The notes under the pieces are model-generated. The model saw nothing but the letters and a program-made list of their open reading frames with translations, had not been told where the DNA came from and did not search any database. DNA of 44,887 nucleotides from Anaerolineae bacterium (GTDB lineage: Bacteria; Chloroflexota; Anaerolineae; JAADDB01). Within the stretch, counting starts at the first letter, position 1. Each line of letters opens with the position of its first letter. Of the stretch, positions 17,489-27,891 are shown one piece after another. Both the position numbers and the translations under genes were made by a program. The stretch is taken from assembly GCA_015490995.1 (NCBI GenBank), contig WFWT01000009.1, positions 1-44,887 of the forward strand, in the 5' to 3' direction.

Positions 17489-18265
17489 ATGCCATACATC
17501 ACGTTGAACGGGCAACGGATGTTCTACGCGGCCCATGAGCCTGTGCCGCGCCCACGTACTCCCCCCCTCGTGCTGGTGCACGGGGCAGGAGGTACTCACC
17601 TCCACTGGCCGCCCCAAATACGCCGCCTGGCCGGCCACACAGTGTACGCCTTGGATCTACCCGGCCACGGCCGATCCGCCGGCGAAGGGTGTAAGACCAT
17701 CAGCGCGTATCGCGATGTGGTGCTTCGGTGGGCAGACGCAGTGGGCTTATCCCGGTTCGTCCTATCAGGACATTCCATGGGTGGGGCAATTGCTCAGGAA
17801 CTGGCCCTGACGTTTCCCCATCGCCTGGCAGGTCTGATCCTGGTGGCCACGGCCGCGCGGCTACGGGTGCATCCTCGAATTCTGGACGGATTGCGCCACG
17901 CTCCCGAGGCAACGGCCCGACTGCTGGCCGAGTGGGCTTACGGCCAACACCCTTCGCCCAACCAGTTGCGACTGTATGTCCGCCGCCTGCTGGCCACACC
18001 CCCGGAAGTAATCCTGGGGGACTTCCTCGCCTGTGACGCGTGGGATCGAATGGCGGACGTACACCGCATTTCCGTGCCCACGTTAATTATTGCCGGCGAA
18101 GCCGATCGTCTCACCCCCCCGAAACACGTTCGGTACTTGGCCGAGCACATCCCCACCGCCCGCTGGATGCTCATCCCCCGAGCAGGCCACATGGTCATGT
18201 TGGAAGCGCCCGAGGTGGTCGCCCGAGCAATAGCCACGTTTCTCGAGGAACGGGCAGAAACGTGA
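17489..18265 (+). CDS. Alpha/beta-fold hydrolase
   Basis: This 258-residue soluble hydrolase has the full triad: Ser96 in the nucleophile elbow GHSMGG, Asp206 in GEADRLTP and His234 in RAGHMVML. The oxyanion loop HGAGGTHLHW is near residue 31. A helical lid lies between about 125 and 185. The layout resembles MhpC/BioH-type esterases or C-C bond hydrolases, but substrate cannot be deduced. ATG 17489 has AGGAGAAGGA upstream. It lies 76 bp after nadD and ahead of a promoter region for the sigma factor, so it closes the obg-nadD operon. Confidence 0.88.
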   Translation: MPYITLNGQRMFYAAHEPVPRPRTPPLVLVHGAGGTHLHWPPQIRRLAGHTVYALDLPGHGRSAGEGCKTISAYRDVVLRWADAVGLSRFVLSGHSMGGAIAQELALTFPHRLAGLILVATAARLRVHPRILDGLRHAPEATARLLAEWAYGQHPSPNQLRLYVRRLLATPPEVILGDFLACDAWDRMADVHRISVPTLIIAGEADRLTPPKHVRYLAEHIPTARWMLIPRAGHMVMLEAPEVVARAIATFLEERAET

Positions 18266-18291
18266 TGCCGATGTCCTTATAGCCGAGAACT

Positions 18292-18320
18292 TTGGTCTCT
18301 GCCGAGGAGATGTTTATACT
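18292..18320 (+). promoter_or_regulatory. Promoter of the sigma factor-DegV operon
   Basis: TTGGTC (18292-18297) is 17 bp from TATACT (18315-18320). Transcription would start near 18327 and leave a leader of about 165 nt before the GTG at 18491. The 225-bp gap holds no other obvious element. Confidence 0.5.
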
Positions 18321-18490
18321 AGAAAGCTGTCTTAACCGCTTGCCCGAAACAGTGGACCTCCTTCACCAGCAGACGCGATGTGCTACTCCGGAACGGCTTG
18401 TGATGGGTTGGCGCGTACATTCAGGGGCAACGAAAGGAGCATCCCGGTGTTATTTCCTGGTGCACCGGGCTCTCAATTGGGAGACACGGT

Positions 18491-19081
18491 GTGACACGGC
18501 GTCGGCAGAACGGCTATAGCACAACACAGCCCTACGCGGACCTGAGTGATAACGAGCTCATCGTACAGGCGCGGCGTGATCCTGAAGCCTTCGGCGAACT
18601 GTACGAGCGCTACGTGGATCGGATTTACGCGTACTTTTATTACCGAACGGGCAACCACGAGGACGCAGAGGAGCTGACCGCCCGTTTCTTTCACCGGGTT
18701 TTGGAACGCTTACACCTGTATGAGGATCGAGGTGTACCGGTGGCCGCCTGGCTATATCGCGTCGCGCACAATATGCTGGCCAACTGGCGCCGTGATCAGG
18801 CCCGACGCACCGAAGTGCCCTTGGAGGCAGTGCGCATCAACGGCGAAATGAACGTACAGCCCGAGGAAATCGTCGTTACCCGAGAGGCCCAGGAAGCGGT
18901 GATGGACCTCATTCGGGAACTGCCGGAGGATCGACAGACGCTCCTGTACATGAAGTTCGTGTTGGGGGCCACCAACGCGGAGATAGGCCAGGTGCTTGGC
19001 CGTACCGAGGGCGCAGTAAAATCCCTCTATCACCGGACATTGGTCACACTCCGCCGAAAAATGCGGCAACGAGGGTGGTGA
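18491..19081 (+). CDS. Sigma-70 family (ECF-like) RNA polymerase sigma factor
   Basis: This 196-residue sigma factor has region 2 at about 20-95 (ELYERYVDRIYAYFYYRTGN, then EELTARFFHRVLERL and a VAAWLYRVAHNMLANWRRD core-binding helix) and region 4 at about 135-192. Region 4 includes LPEDRQTLLYMKFVLGATNAEI and the recognition helix GRTEGAVKSLYHRTLVTLRRKM. Regions 1.2 and 3 are absent, as in ECF sigmas. The start is GTG 18491 with GGGAG upstream. The degV start lies one base after its stop, then a small membrane protein follows, which suggests an unusual control cassette. The promoters it recognises cannot be read here. Confidence 0.88.
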   Translation: MTRRRQNGYSTTQPYADLSDNELIVQARRDPEAFGELYERYVDRIYAYFYYRTGNHEDAEELTARFFHRVLERLHLYEDRGVPVAAWLYRVAHNMLANWRRDQARRTEVPLEAVRINGEMNVQPEEIVVTREAQEAVMDLIRELPEDRQTLLYMKFVLGATNAEIGQVLGRTEGAVKSLYHRTLVTLRRKMRQRGW

Positions 19082-19082
19082 G

Positions 19083-19943
19083 ATGTGGCGTGTGGTAACC
19101 GATTCCACCATGGATTTGCCGGAAACGTTGACCCGTTCTCTGAACATTACGGTGGTACCTATCCACATCCACTTCGGGGAAGAGACGTACTTAGACCGAC
19201 AGACGATCGACGAAGCGACCTTCTATCATCTTATCGAAACACGAGGGGAAATCCCCAAAACATCGCAACCATCGGTAGGTGAGTTCGTGGAAGTGTATCG
19301 TGACCTCGCCCGAGAGACAGATGCCATCCTCTCCTTGCACATTTCCTCCCGGTTGAGCGGCACCCACGCGTCCGCGCTGCAGGCAGCAGCCTTGGTGGCC
19401 GAGGACGTGCCCGTAACCGTCTTCGATAGCCAATCGGGGTCCGCCGGTTTAGGATTTATGGCCATGGAAGCCGCACGCATGGCCCAAGCAGGCGTGCCCC
19501 TGCCCGAAGCGGTGGAACATCTCTCCTGGATGCGCCAGGCTATGCGCATCTACCTGATGCTGGACAACCTCAAGTTTGCCCAGATGAGCGGTCGTGTGAC
19601 CTTTGTACAACACATGATGGCCTCCATGTTACGGCTCAAGCCCATTGTCACCGTACGGGATGGCCTTTTGGAACCGGCGGACCGTGTCCGGACTCGCCAG
19701 CGGGCGATGGAGCGCCTGGTAGACTTGGTCGCTGCCGAGTACGGCCATGTTCCTGTCCACATCGCGGTGGTCCACGCGCGGGCCTCCGCGTGGGCTGAGG
19801 AGTTGTTGCGCCATGCCCAGGCACGGTTGAACGTTGCCTCTCACCTGATCACGCCCCTTTCCACCGCGGTAGCCGTACACCTGGGACCAGGCACGGTAGG
19901 CATCGTGGCATATCCGGCACAGAAGGGAGGAGACAAAACATGA
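19083..19943 (+). CDS. DegV-family fatty-acid-binding protein (FakB-like)
   Basis: This 286-residue two-lobe protein belongs to the DegV/FakB family, which binds a single fatty acid and presents it to the FakA kinase. The start VVTDSTMDLP, the KTSQPSVGEF loop (TSQP motif), LHISSRLSGTHASA and FDSQSGSAGLG are all characteristic. The second lobe has LDNLKFAQMSGRV and LKPIVTVRDG. No fakA gene is in the window. It sits between the sigma factor (1 bp upstream) and a membrane protein whose start overlaps its stop by 4 bp. That position hints at a lipid-sensing role in sigma control, which is inference. Confidence 0.9.
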   Translation: MWRVVTDSTMDLPETLTRSLNITVVPIHIHFGEETYLDRQTIDEATFYHLIETRGEIPKTSQPSVGEFVEVYRDLARETDAILSLHISSRLSGTHASALQAAALVAEDVPVTVFDSQSGSAGLGFMAMEAARMAQAGVPLPEAVEHLSWMRQAMRIYLMLDNLKFAQMSGRVTFVQHMMASMLRLKPIVTVRDGLLEPADRVRTRQRAMERLVDLVAAEYGHVPVHIAVVHARASAWAEELLRHAQARLNVASHLITPLSTAVAVHLGPGTVGIVAYPAQKGGDKT

Positions 19944-20299
19944 GTGACCCCATGGAATGGACGGACCTGTTGGACATCCACGCCCGGGCCTTAGCCCAGG
20001 GCGACGATGCCATGCGGCAACAAGCGCGCTCCCGCGCAGCAGCCAGAAAGGACATCCTCGCCCTCATGGACCTGGCCGAACGGGTACACGCCGCGTACAC
20101 AGCGGTGCGCCCTCACCCTGCCTTCCGTCGTCAACTGCGGGAAGCCTTACTCCATTCCCGCGGTCATCGGTGGGTATGGCGTTGGTGGGGACGTCCGGTG
20201 TGGCGACGCTACTGGGTGTGGGGTGCGGTCGCGTCCGTCCTATCGGTAGCGGGCGGTGTCGGGTACTTCTTCTTCATGCGCCGATCGCAAGCCGCCTGA
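19940..20299 (+). CDS. Small single-pass membrane protein, anti-sigma candidate
   Basis: This 119-residue protein has a charged helical N-terminal part (1-75), including VRPHPAFRRQLREALL (near 56-71), a Trp/Arg-rich juxtamembrane stretch and one membrane helix at about 92-112, ending in MRRSQAA. The N-terminus is probably cytoplasmic. The PHPAFRRQLREAL segment resembles membrane-proximal regions of Chloroflexota anti-sigma proteins, which fits its operon with a sigma factor. No zinc-binding HxxxCxxC motif is present. Its ATG overlaps the degV stop (ATGA). The anti-sigma role is a hypothesis. Confidence 0.65.
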   Translation: MSDPMEWTDLLDIHARALAQGDDAMRQQARSRAAARKDILALMDLAERVHAAYTAVRPHPAFRRQLREALLHSRGHRWVWRWWGRPVWRRYWVWGAVASVLSVAGGVGYFFFMRRSQAA

Positions 20300-20386
20300 C
20301 CCCCGCTCGTGTTTCCACTGGCTTGAAATCCGGAGGATAGATACAATGTAGGGCTGGTGGGCGTCAGTACGTCACGTACGGGCGAA

Positions 20387-20507
20387 AAGAACCGAGCCGG
20401 GAGGGTGTGGTTCGGCACTTCCGGTGATGTCAGAAAAATACGTTTCTCCATCAATGGTGCCTCAGCACATCCTGGAGAGGGGGTGATGGTATAGCGCCTA
20501 CCCCCTC
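20387..20507 (+). ncRNA. Structured leader region upstream of fabH
   Basis: The 241-bp gap before fabH contains two predicted hairpins. One pairs CCGAGCC with GGTTCGG (about 20392-20415). The second pairs GAGGGGGT (20477-20484) with ACCCCCTC (20500-20507), a perfect 8-bp stem with a 15-nt loop, ending 20 nt before the ribosome site at 20527-20533. A TACAAT word at 20342-20347 could be the -10 but lacks a well-spaced -35. I do not recognise a known riboswitch class. Confidence 0.35.
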
Positions 20508-20540
20508 GCAGCACGCGGTGGGCGTGGAGGAGGCAGATTG

Positions 20541-22959
<2,419 letters not shown>

Positions 22960-23013
22960 GAGCACCCTGAACCAAACTACACACACATCACCCCACAAGG
23001 AGGCTGCAGGTTA

Positions 23014-23814
23014 ATGAGCTGGTGGCAAGCATTGGTGTTAGGGGTATTACAAGGGGTTACAGAATTCCTCCCCATCAGCAGCTCGGGACACCTGGTCATC
23101 GTTCCGTGGCTGCTGGGGTGGACAAATGCCAGCTTGGTCTTTGACACGCTGGTACACTGGGGCACGCTGGGCGCAGTGGTGTTGTACTTCCGGCAAGAGG
23201 TGAGTTTTTACCTCAGAGCAGCCCTTCACAGCCTGCGCTCTCGTTCGTTGAACGTCCCGGGCGCACGGGTGGCATGGGCCATCGCGGTCGGCACCATACC
23301 CGGTGTGTTAGCAGGAATGCTCCTGGAAGCTCAGTTTGAGCAATTGTTTCAATCCCCTCGGGCTGTGGGTGGTTTCCTCTTGGTCACCGCGTTTCTCCTG
23401 ACCATGAGCGAACGCATGGGACGGCGAGTCCGGCCGCTGGAGAGTGTTCAACTGCGCGATGGGTGGATCGTGGGCCTGGCACAGGCATTAGCCATTACCC
23501 CGGGCATCTCCCGCTCCGGGGCCACCATCGCGGCCGGACTGTTGCGCGGTCTGGAACGGGAGGCTGCAGCCCGTTACTCCTTCCTGTTGGGCATTCCCCT
23601 CATCTTCGGGGCAGGCTTGCTCCAGGTGGCCCAGCTTATGACGGGCGTTGAGCAGGCCGAGCCAGCTACCTTCCTCTTAACCGGGTTTGTGGCCGCGTTT
23701 GTCAGCGGCCTAGCTGCTATCCACGCCCTGTTGCGCTTTGTGCGCCGCTACCCACTATATGGGTTTGCCGTGTATTGCTTTCTCCTGGGAACAATGGTGC
23801 TGGTTGTTGGGTAG
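23014..23814 (+). CDS. uppP: Undecaprenyl-diphosphate phosphatase
   Basis: This 266-residue integral membrane enzyme recycles the undecaprenyl carrier for peptidoglycan and other wall polymers. About eight membrane segments are visible. The active-site motifs are intact: GVTEFLPISSSGHLVI (residues 11-26) and GISRSGATIAAGLLRG (near 166-181). ATG 23014 follows AAGGAGG. It confers bacitracin tolerance in other bacteria. The gene lies 54 bp after tgt and ends 83 bp before a lipoprotein gene on the same strand. Confidence 0.95.
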   Translation: MSWWQALVLGVLQGVTEFLPISSSGHLVIVPWLLGWTNASLVFDTLVHWGTLGAVVLYFRQEVSFYLRAALHSLRSRSLNVPGARVAWAIAVGTIPGVLAGMLLEAQFEQLFQSPRAVGGFLLVTAFLLTMSERMGRRVRPLESVQLRDGWIVGLAQALAITPGISRSGATIAAGLLRGLEREAAARYSFLLGIPLIFGAGLLQVAQLMTGVEQAEPATFLLTGFVAAFVSGLAAIHALLRFVRRYPLYGFAVYCFLLGTMVLVVG

Positions 23815-23897
23815 ACATGTCGACACCAAGCGCACAGGAGCAAAACCGGCAGGCAGGTCAAGCGTGGACACCGGCCCAAAATGTAAGGATGTCGACC

Positions 23898-24719
23898 ATG
23901 GGCAAGGGATGGTTCTGGATCACCGTACTGTGGGTGATGCTGACCGCGTGCGTGCCGACGCCGACCCCTATGCCGGTTACTACCCCCACGGTAATACGGG
24001 TGGTGGGCGCGAGCGACCTGGTTCCCCTGGCAGAAACGGTGCAGGATGCTCTGGCAAACACGGCCGAACCGGTTGAGGTGCTGTTCACACCTGCCAATTC
24101 AACGGTAGGATGGCGCCAACTGCGGCAAGGCAAAGCCGATGTTGCCCTCCTCTCCTGGCCACCGGAAGCCGTCCCTCAAGGCTTTACACTGTTCCCCGTG
24201 GGCCAGGATGGTATTGCCCTCATTGTGCATCCACGAGTGGGCGTGACCTCCCTGTCCGTAGAAACAGCTCGCCGGCTCTTTACCGGTCGGTACCTTTCCT
24301 GGGCCGACCTGGGAGGACAGGACGTACCGGTACGGTTGGTGAGCCGGGAGGAAGGCTCAGGCACACGTCAGGCTTTTGAAGCCCTGCTCATGGCGGACAT
24401 GCCTATCGCTCTGACCACGCGAGTGGTCCCTTCCGGACAGGACATGGTGGCGTTCGTGGCACGTCGGGAAGGGGCGGTAGGATATGTGAGTATGGGGCTG
24501 GTTGACCGACGGGTACAGGTGCTGGCCCTGAACGGTGTCCTTCCCACACCATCAAACGTTCGAACAGGCACTTATCCCCTGGTGCGCACCATGTACGTGG
24601 CCACGGCACAACCGCCAACCCTAGCCGCGCAGGTGTGGCTGGCAGCGTGGCGCACACCGGCAGTACAAGCTCGCTTGGCACAGCTGTATCCCTCCCTGAC
24701 GGTAGCGTCACAGGAGTGA
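23898..24719 (+). CDS. PstS-like substrate-binding lipoprotein
   Basis: This 273-residue protein has a lipoprotein signal (GKGWFWITVLWVMLTAC, lipidated Cys18) and a Pro/Thr linker. It then has a type II periplasmic-binding fold like phosphate-binding PstS: GASDLVPLAETV at the start, a KADVALLSW strand, SVETARRLFTGRYLSWADLGG, VSREEGSGTRQAFEALL and an AVGYVSMG hinge. The SGTR motif binds phosphate in PstS. ATG 23898 is chosen because AAGGA lies 8 nt upstream. The frame is open to 23775 but overlaps uppP. No permease or ATPase genes are adjacent, so it may be an orphan or have another anion ligand. Confidence 0.8.
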   Translation: MGKGWFWITVLWVMLTACVPTPTPMPVTTPTVIRVVGASDLVPLAETVQDALANTAEPVEVLFTPANSTVGWRQLRQGKADVALLSWPPEAVPQGFTLFPVGQDGIALIVHPRVGVTSLSVETARRLFTGRYLSWADLGGQDVPVRLVSREEGSGTRQAFEALLMADMPIALTTRVVPSGQDMVAFVARREGAVGYVSMGLVDRRVQVLALNGVLPTPSNVRTGTYPLVRTMYVATAQPPTLAAQVWLAAWRTPAVQARLAQLYPSLTVASQE

Positions 24720-24774
24720 AATAACTTCGGGCGTGGATGGGTTGAAAGTGCCCGACACTGGAGGAGGTCAAGCC

Positions 24775-25716
24775 ATGGGTGGCGTTTCATCACGTCCCCT
24801 CTTCGCCCTTTCTACTATGTACTGGCAGCACAAAGGATGGTCCCTACAGGCATTTTGGGAGATTGCCCAGTCCCTAGGATGCGAGGGCATCGAAATCAGC
24901 CACATTGTCCGTGAGGAAGACGTACAAGACCTACGGCCGGATGAGGTGCCCATCGTGGCCGTGCACGCGCCCGCTCCCAAGCGCGATGGCCCTGCAGGGT
25001 GGGACGCCATGCGCCTTATCAGCACTCCGGACGAATCCGCCCGTCAGTGGGCGGTAGCCCAGGTGGAACACTCCATCCGCTGGGCCGCAAGGATGGGAGC
25101 ACCGGTCGTGTGCGTACACCTGGGCGTGGTGGAGCACGTTGCCAGGGAGGTGTGGGTTCTGGAACAACGGTATTTGGCCGGACAACGTGGCCAGCCGGTG
25201 TACGAAGCCCACCGCTCGCGAGTAGAGGCCATCCGACGCCGGTGGGCTGCCCCGTACCTGGAAGCTGCCCGCCGAAGCCTGGACACGCTGGCTGCTTGTG
25301 CCGCGCGCGAGGGTGTGCGGTTAGGGCTGGAGTCCCGTCGTTACTTTCACGAGATCCCCACGCTGGCAGAACTGGAGTACTTGTTGGCCAACAGTGATCC
25401 CGCCGTGGTGGGTTTCTGGTACGATGTAGGGCACTGTCAGGTCCTGTCCAACCTGGGGATGATTCCCCATGACGCGTGGTGGCACCGTGTACCCGATCGT
25501 TTGGTGGGCGTACACGTCCACGATGTGATAGGCTTGCGCGATCACTTAGTGCCGGGCACGGGAGATGTGCCCTGGCACCAAGCAGCAACATTTATGGCCA
25601 CCGCCACGGTAATCACCTTTGAAGTGGACTGGTACTTCACCGAAGAGGAGGTCCGCCGTGGCGTCACCTTCCTCCGAAAACACCTCCGAGAACACGGGCG
25701 TATCCACGGGAAGTAA
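24775..25716 (+). CDS. Sugar phosphate isomerase/epimerase-like TIM-barrel protein
   Basis: This 313-residue xylose-isomerase-like barrel has the metal ligands expected for the family: Glu in LGLESRRYF, Asp and His in FWYDVGHCQV, His residues in GVHVHDVIG, and Glu in TFEVDW near the end. The segment LRDHLVPGTGDVPW is typical of these enzymes. Members isomerise sugars or inosose derivatives or act as AP endonucleases. This protein looks like the sugar group. ATG 24775 follows GGAGGAGGT. An IolG-like dehydrogenase occurs at 38389, so inositol metabolism is conceivable but not shown. Confidence 0.8.
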   Translation: MGGVSSRPLFALSTMYWQHKGWSLQAFWEIAQSLGCEGIEISHIVREEDVQDLRPDEVPIVAVHAPAPKRDGPAGWDAMRLISTPDESARQWAVAQVEHSIRWAARMGAPVVCVHLGVVEHVAREVWVLEQRYLAGQRGQPVYEAHRSRVEAIRRRWAAPYLEAARRSLDTLAACAAREGVRLGLESRRYFHEIPTLAELEYLLANSDPAVVGFWYDVGHCQVLSNLGMIPHDAWWHRVPDRLVGVHVHDVIGLRDHLVPGTGDVPWHQAATFMATATVITFEVDWYFTEEEVRRGVTFLRKHLREHGRIHGK

Positions 25717-25739
25717 CACGTGGCCGCCAGGATGAGGAT

Positions 25740-25769
25740 TTGCAACATCTGGCCAACAGGATGTACACT
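25740..25769 (+). promoter_or_regulatory. Promoter candidate for the SPFH gene
   Basis: TTGCAA (25740-25745) is 18 bp from TACACT (25764-25769), four of six matches in each box. It would start transcription about 45 nt before the ATG at 25822. Confidence 0.35.
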
Positions 25770-25821
25770 TTAATCGTTAAACCCGCCGTCCATGCCGGTG
25801 TGTCTATCCGGGAAGGGAACC

Positions 25822-26691
25822 ATGGATTCCCAGCGTTTGCGTCACCTGGCCATCCTTACCACCGGAGTAGTGTCCTTCATGGCCGGTTTAGTAGGGGTAG
25901 GGGTGGTCGTTCACCGGTTGGTGAACGCGGTACTCCTGGCAGGAATTCTCTCCTTTGTGTTGACGGTCCTGGTGTTGGGAAGCGTCTACATGCTGGTGGT
26001 GTATTCCCCGCCTCGGGGACGGGTAGCTATTTACCGGCGAGGCGATCACCTGCAATGGGTGCCACCCCAGGAGGTAGTGTGGGTTATACCCTTCCTCTGG
26101 CGAATAGCGCGGGAAATTCCCCTGCACACGTGGGATGTGCCTGTGGGTGTGAACAGTGCCACCACGCGGGACGAGGTTCAGGTACGCTGTCTGGTATATG
26201 TGCGATGTCGGTTAGCGCCTCACGAGTTGAACGTGGCTCCGGGCACGTTCATGGGATTTAACGAAGAGAACTGGCAGCGACAGATCCAACAGATCGTGCA
26301 CGATACGCTGCTGCGGTGTGTGCGCGACAAACGCTGGCGCGATGTGCGGGACCGGGAAGGGCTGGAAGCCCTAGAGCAGGAGATACTGGCTCAAGCACAG
26401 CCCGCCCTGGCCACTTTGGGCGTTATCGCCGAAACCCTGTACTGGCATTACTTCGAACCGTTGCCTGCTGTTTGGGACACGCTAGAACAGGTACAGGAGG
26501 CCACCGTAGAAGGTGAGGCCCTCTACCGGCGATTGCGGGAACTCAGTCGCCGGTTTCGCATCCGGCCCCACACGATGAATGAGCTGTTCCTCCTGGCGCT
26601 GACCGCGGCCCTTGGGCGGGAAGGAGAGGGCGGACCTACGATTCAGCTTTCCCTGCAGTTGCCACCTGATGAGGCGGAGCCGAAGCACTAG
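25822..26691 (+). CDS. SPFH/Band 7-domain membrane protein
   Basis: This 289-residue protein has two N-terminal membrane segments (about 10-31 and 36-60). An SPFH domain follows: RGRVAIYRRGDHLQWVPPQEVVWVIPFLWRI, then IPLHTWDVPV, TRDEVQVRCLVYVRCRL and a QIQQIVHDTLLRCV segment. These are the usual strands and helices of Band 7 proteins, which form large membrane rings or scaffolds. The coiled-coil arm of flotillins is short here. ATG 25822 follows GGAAGGGAA. Its last 56 bp overlap the convergent HD-domain gene. The precise role is unknown. Confidence 0.75.
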   Translation: MDSQRLRHLAILTTGVVSFMAGLVGVGVVVHRLVNAVLLAGILSFVLTVLVLGSVYMLVVYSPPRGRVAIYRRGDHLQWVPPQEVVWVIPFLWRIAREIPLHTWDVPVGVNSATTRDEVQVRCLVYVRCRLAPHELNVAPGTFMGFNEENWQRQIQQIVHDTLLRCVRDKRWRDVRDREGLEALEQEILAQAQPALATLGVIAETLYWHYFEPLPAVWDTLEQVQEATVEGEALYRRLRELSRRFRIRPHTMNELFLLALTAALGREGEGGPTIQLSLQLPPDEAEPKH

Positions 26692-27268
26692 CACCTGCCA
26701 GACCCAGCACATCTGCCGCAGCCTGCATGGCTTCTAACACGAACCCCACGTGTTCCCACAGGTCCACGCCCAATTCGCGCACAGCTTCCTCGATTTCAGC
26801 CCGGTCGACACCTGCGGCGAAACGCTTATCCTTCCATTTCTTCTTGATGCTCTTTACCTTCACATTGCGGATATCCTTGTCCGGTCGCACAAGGGCCACG
26901 GCAATGATCAGACCGGTGAGTTCGTCCACTGCGTAGAGAGTTTTGGCCAGGAGGGTACGCCGGGGCACTCCCAGAAAGGTGGCATGGCCGGCCACCGCGT
27001 CGATGAGCTCTTCAGGCCAGCCCAGCTCCCGAAAGAGACGAAGGGCTGTGCGCGGGTGCCCGTGTTCAGGATCGTTCATGTCCGGATAGCGCTCGTAGTC
27101 CAGATCGTGGACCAAACCAGTGATGCCCCATAGGTCTTCGTCCTCGCCAAACCGGCGGGCATAAGCCCGCATGGCTGCTTCCACGGCCAGGGCGTGACGC
27201 CGCAGGTTCGGGGAATGGACCCACTCACACAGCAGCTGCCAGGCCTCTTCACGGGTAGGTCGAGTCAT
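26636..27268 (-). CDS. HD-domain metal-dependent hydrolase
   Basis: This 210-residue protein starts with ATG 27268 behind GGAGGT. The HD motif is clear: His25 (LRRHALAVE), His54-Asp55 (GLVHDLDYERYPD) and later histidines in EHGHP and GHATFLG. Such proteins are phosphohydrolases, often acting on nucleotides. The conserved DELTGLIIAVALVRP segment and a basic KVKSIKKKWKDKRFAAGVDR stretch match a widespread conserved HD family of unknown function. The longer frame to 27352 is rejected for lack of a ribosome site. The 3' end overlaps the SPFH gene on the other strand. Confidence 0.85.
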   Translation of the reverse strand: MTRPTREEAWQLLCEWVHSPNLRRHALAVEAAMRAYARRFGEDEDLWGITGLVHDLDYERYPDMNDPEHGHPRTALRLFRELGWPEELIDAVAGHATFLGVPRRTLLAKTLYAVDELTGLIIAVALVRPDKDIRNVKVKSIKKKWKDKRFAAGVDRAEIEEAVRELGVDLWEHVGFVLEAMQAAADVLGLAGASASAPPHQVATAGKAES

Positions 27269-27327
27269 TGGTCTACCTCCAATCTCGCTATCCGGTACAG
27301 TGACCTCCGGCCATAATGATGTTTGTG

Positions 27328-27361
27328 GCGGGGGCGCCGGGAAGACCCGCAACGCCCCCGC
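27328..27361 (-). terminator. Strong hairpin between small membrane protein and HD gene
   Basis: GCGGGGGCG (27328-27336) pairs with CGCCCCCGC (27353-27361), a 9-bp GC stem whose loop can form a further CGGG/CCCG stem. It lies 10 bp after the membrane protein stop. No U-tract follows, so it may attenuate rather than end transcription into the HD gene. Confidence 0.45.
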
Positions 27362-27371
27362 ACGTCCGAGA

Positions 27372-27836
27372 TTAGCCTAGGCGGAAGAGGGGCCGCCCAT
27401 ACGGCATAAAGGGCCAGGGAATGGATGTCAACACGATCACTGCTGCCAGACCGAAGAAAACCAGCACGCGTCGGTGGCGGGCCAGGTCATCCTGTCCGCG
27501 GCGAACGAAGACATGACCTACGTGGATAAGGAACACGGCCAGGATCATCGGAATGCCGTGTTCCATGACCCAGTACGCGGTGGCTGGGTCCTCAAGGGCA
27601 TCTCGTCCTTCCCGAAAGACCCGAGAGGCCTGCGGGCTCAAGAAGCCCATCAGCAGGATGCCTAGCAGCAGCTGGATATCGGCAAGGCCTAGCAACCAGG
27701 CCAGCAGTTTACGATCTTGTGTGGTCCAAGGGAGGCGGCGCCGCCAGGCCCACAATGCCCGTCCGAGAACGAGGAGCAACACACCGATGAACAACCAGCG
27801 TAGCCACGAATGAAGGATAAGGGTTGCCACATACAT
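27372..27836 (-). CDS. Four-helix membrane protein with conserved histidines
   Basis: This 154-residue protein has four membrane helices (about 6-24, 44-64, 92-108 and 126-143). Histidines and acidic residues sit in or near them: LHSWLRW in helix 1, LADIQLLLG in helix 2, and MEHGIPMILAVFLIHVGH in helix 3. This pattern matches a conserved family of small membrane proteins of unknown function. The paired histidines might hold heme or metal, but that is not established. It lies 55 bp downstream of lon on the same strand. Confidence 0.65.
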   Translation of the reverse strand: MYVATLILHSWLRWLFIGVLLLVLGRALWAWRRRLPWTTQDRKLLAWLLGLADIQLLLGILLMGFLSPQASRVFREGRDALEDPATAYWVMEHGIPMILAVFLIHVGHVFVRRGQDDLARHRRVLVFFGLAAVIVLTSIPWPFMPYGRPLFRLG

Positions 27837-27891
27837 GGTTGTGTCACCTCCTGCATTATGACTGAATTATGGGGCAGTGGGGGTGGGCACG

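Noticed and set aside
27301-27352. Longer start of the HD-domain protein at 27352
   Set aside because: The extra N-terminus overlaps a GC hairpin and lacks a ribosome site. ATG 27268 has GGAGGT.
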